Below, in pieces: positions 6,399 through 7,221 of a DNA stretch of 7,221 bases. The stretch lies in assembly GCA_002496955.1 (NCBI GenBank), contig DALZ01000062.1, positions 1,234 to 8,454 of the forward strand, written 5' to 3'. The notes beneath the pieces are model-generated. The model did not search any database. It was not told where the DNA came from and was given only the letters and a program-made list of their open reading frames with translations. Position 1 is the first letter of the stretch; each line of letters opens with the position of its first letter. A program made the translations under genes and the position numbers. Source of the stretch: Euryarchaeota archaeon UBA128 (GTDB lineage Archaea; Thermoplasmatota; Poseidoniia; Poseidoniales; Poseidoniaceae).

Positions 6399-7221
6399 TA
6401 TTTCTCACTCTCCGAATTTGGCGTAACAATACTAACAACTCCGTCAGATTTTATCCAGAAATCTGTCATTGAGTCTGATTCGGGATGGGTTGGCTCTATA
6501 CCGCGCAACTCTGCCAAATCGGACAAGTCGGGGAAGGTTTGGGTTGGCCCATCATAACGAATTTTGTGTTCAAGATAGACCATTCTATGGACTGTTCGTT
6601 TGATACTTGCCAAATCATGAGAGATCATGACGATTGTTTTGTTTTCGTTATGGCATAAGCCATCCAGTAATTGCATAATTGAGTTTCGTGATTCTCTGTC
6701 AACACCAACCATGGGTTCGTCCATCAATAACAAATCGGCATTAGAGGCTAATGCTTTACCAATTGCCGCCCGCTGTTTTTGTCCGCCAGAAAGATTACTC
6801 ATGCGAGTGTTTGTATATTCCTCTAGGCCAATTGTTTCTATGATTTTCTGGACTCTATCTCTTTCATTTCTGCGTATGTGGAATAGTGACTTTTGGTTTA
6901 ATGTCCCTAATTGTATAAATTCCTTAACGGTAATTTGCAGATTTTGTGGTAGATTTGTTGCTGCTTGTGGCACCCAGCCTACTTTACCAAGTGCTTTGTT
7001 GGTCATTGGTGCATGATCGTAAATTTTTACGCTTCCTGTACGAGGCTTTAGAATTCCTAATATCGTTAAGATAAACGTACTCTTACCGCCGCCATTTGGC
7101 CCGACAATACCAACGAATTCTCCGCAAGTAATGGTGAGACTGATGTCGTGTATTATTTCGGCACCTGACCGATTTACCGATAGATTGGTAACACGAAGTA
7201 TTTCCTCTCCGCATACCGGTG
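6398..7221 (-). CDS. Metal importer ABC ATPase (ZnuC-like), 5' end beyond the window
   Basis: This is the ATP-hydrolysing subunit that powers the adjacent ABC-3 permease. The frame stays open to the right edge of the window: 273 complete codons can be read from 7219 down to the stop at 6398, with no start yet reached. An ATG at 7006 would give only 202 residues and lacks the Walker A motif, so it is not the true start. In residues counted from the window edge, Walker A is GPNGGGKST at 40-48, the Q-loop Gln is at 85 in GWVPQ, the signature LSGGQKQR is at 143-150, Walker B DLLLMDEP is at 162-169, and the switch His is in ISHD near 201. All are intact. About 40 residues follow the last core strand as an acidic C-terminal extension. 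Probably only a few residues are missing at the N-terminus. The stop overlaps the permease start by one base, so the two are one operon. Confidence 0.93.
   Translation of the reverse strand, partial: PVCGEEILRVTNLSVNRSGAEIIHDISLTITCGEFVGIVGPNGGGKSTFILTILGILKPRTGSVKIYDHAPMTNKALGKVGWVPQAATNLPQNLQITVKEFIQLGTLNQKSLFHIRRNERDRVQKIIETIGLEEYTNTRMSNLSGGQKQRAAIGKALASNADLLLMDEPMVGVDRESRNSIMQLLDGLCHNENKTIVMISHDLASIKRTVHRMVYLEHKIRYDGPTQTFPDLSDLAELRGIEPTHPESDSMTDFWIKSDGVVSIVTPNSESEK

Noticed and set aside
6398..7006. Complete 202-residue ATPase starting at ATG 7006
   Set aside because: The same frame continues upstream to the window edge and encodes Walker A and preceding strands, so ATG 7006 is an internal methionine.
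6627..7016. 129-codon plus-strand open frame opposite the ABC ATPase
   Set aside because: It is antisense to the signature, Walker B and Q-loop region of the ATPase, so it is a shadow.

Overview
The window most resembles the genome of a marine planktonic archaeon, such as a Poseidoniales-like (Marine Group II) euryarchaeote. This is inferred from several things together. Two secreted proteins are lipobox lipoproteins, one with Asp-box and one with PKD-like features. Spacing is very tight, with convergent genes meeting at their stop codons. Three starts have a TATA-like AT-rich element centred about 25 nt upstream and no well-placed Shine-Dalgarno, which fits archaeal leaderless mRNAs. No rRNA or other taxonomic marker is present, so the assignment is moderate (about 0.6). 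Two genes, a fatty acyl desaturase and a CobB-type sirtuin, look bacterial in style and may have been acquired.

Layout from left to right. (1) Positions 39-1214 on the plus strand encode a membrane fatty acyl desaturase with all histidine boxes and a long basic C-terminal tail. (2) Convergent to it, and sharing the same CTAG as stop codon, is a minus-strand pair. It comprises a 519-residue Asp-box beta-propeller lipoprotein (1211-2770) and, upstream of it, a multi-pass membrane protein built from an internal duplication (2809-3831). (3) A 130-base divergent promoter region (3832-3961) contains two TATA-like boxes and a perfect 6-bp inverted repeat. (4) On the plus strand follow a class III (SIRT5/CobB-type) NAD-dependent lysine deacylase (3962-4678) and an unrecognised 250-residue lipoprotein with a PKD-like domain (4717-5469). 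(5) Convergent to that, after only 11 bases, are the permease and the 5'-incomplete ATPase of an ABC-3 family (zinc/manganese type) metal importer (5481-7221, minus strand). They are joined by a TAATG overlap.

How the genes work together: the ATPase and permease clearly form one transporter, whose substrate-binding lipoprotein is not in the window. The duplicated membrane protein and propeller lipoprotein are 38 bases apart in the same direction and may be one transcription unit. The desaturase, sirtuin and PKD-like lipoprotein have no evident functional link to their neighbours. Every intergenic gap is shorter than 300 bases. I saw no tRNA, rRNA, CRISPR array, insertion sequence or integration site.
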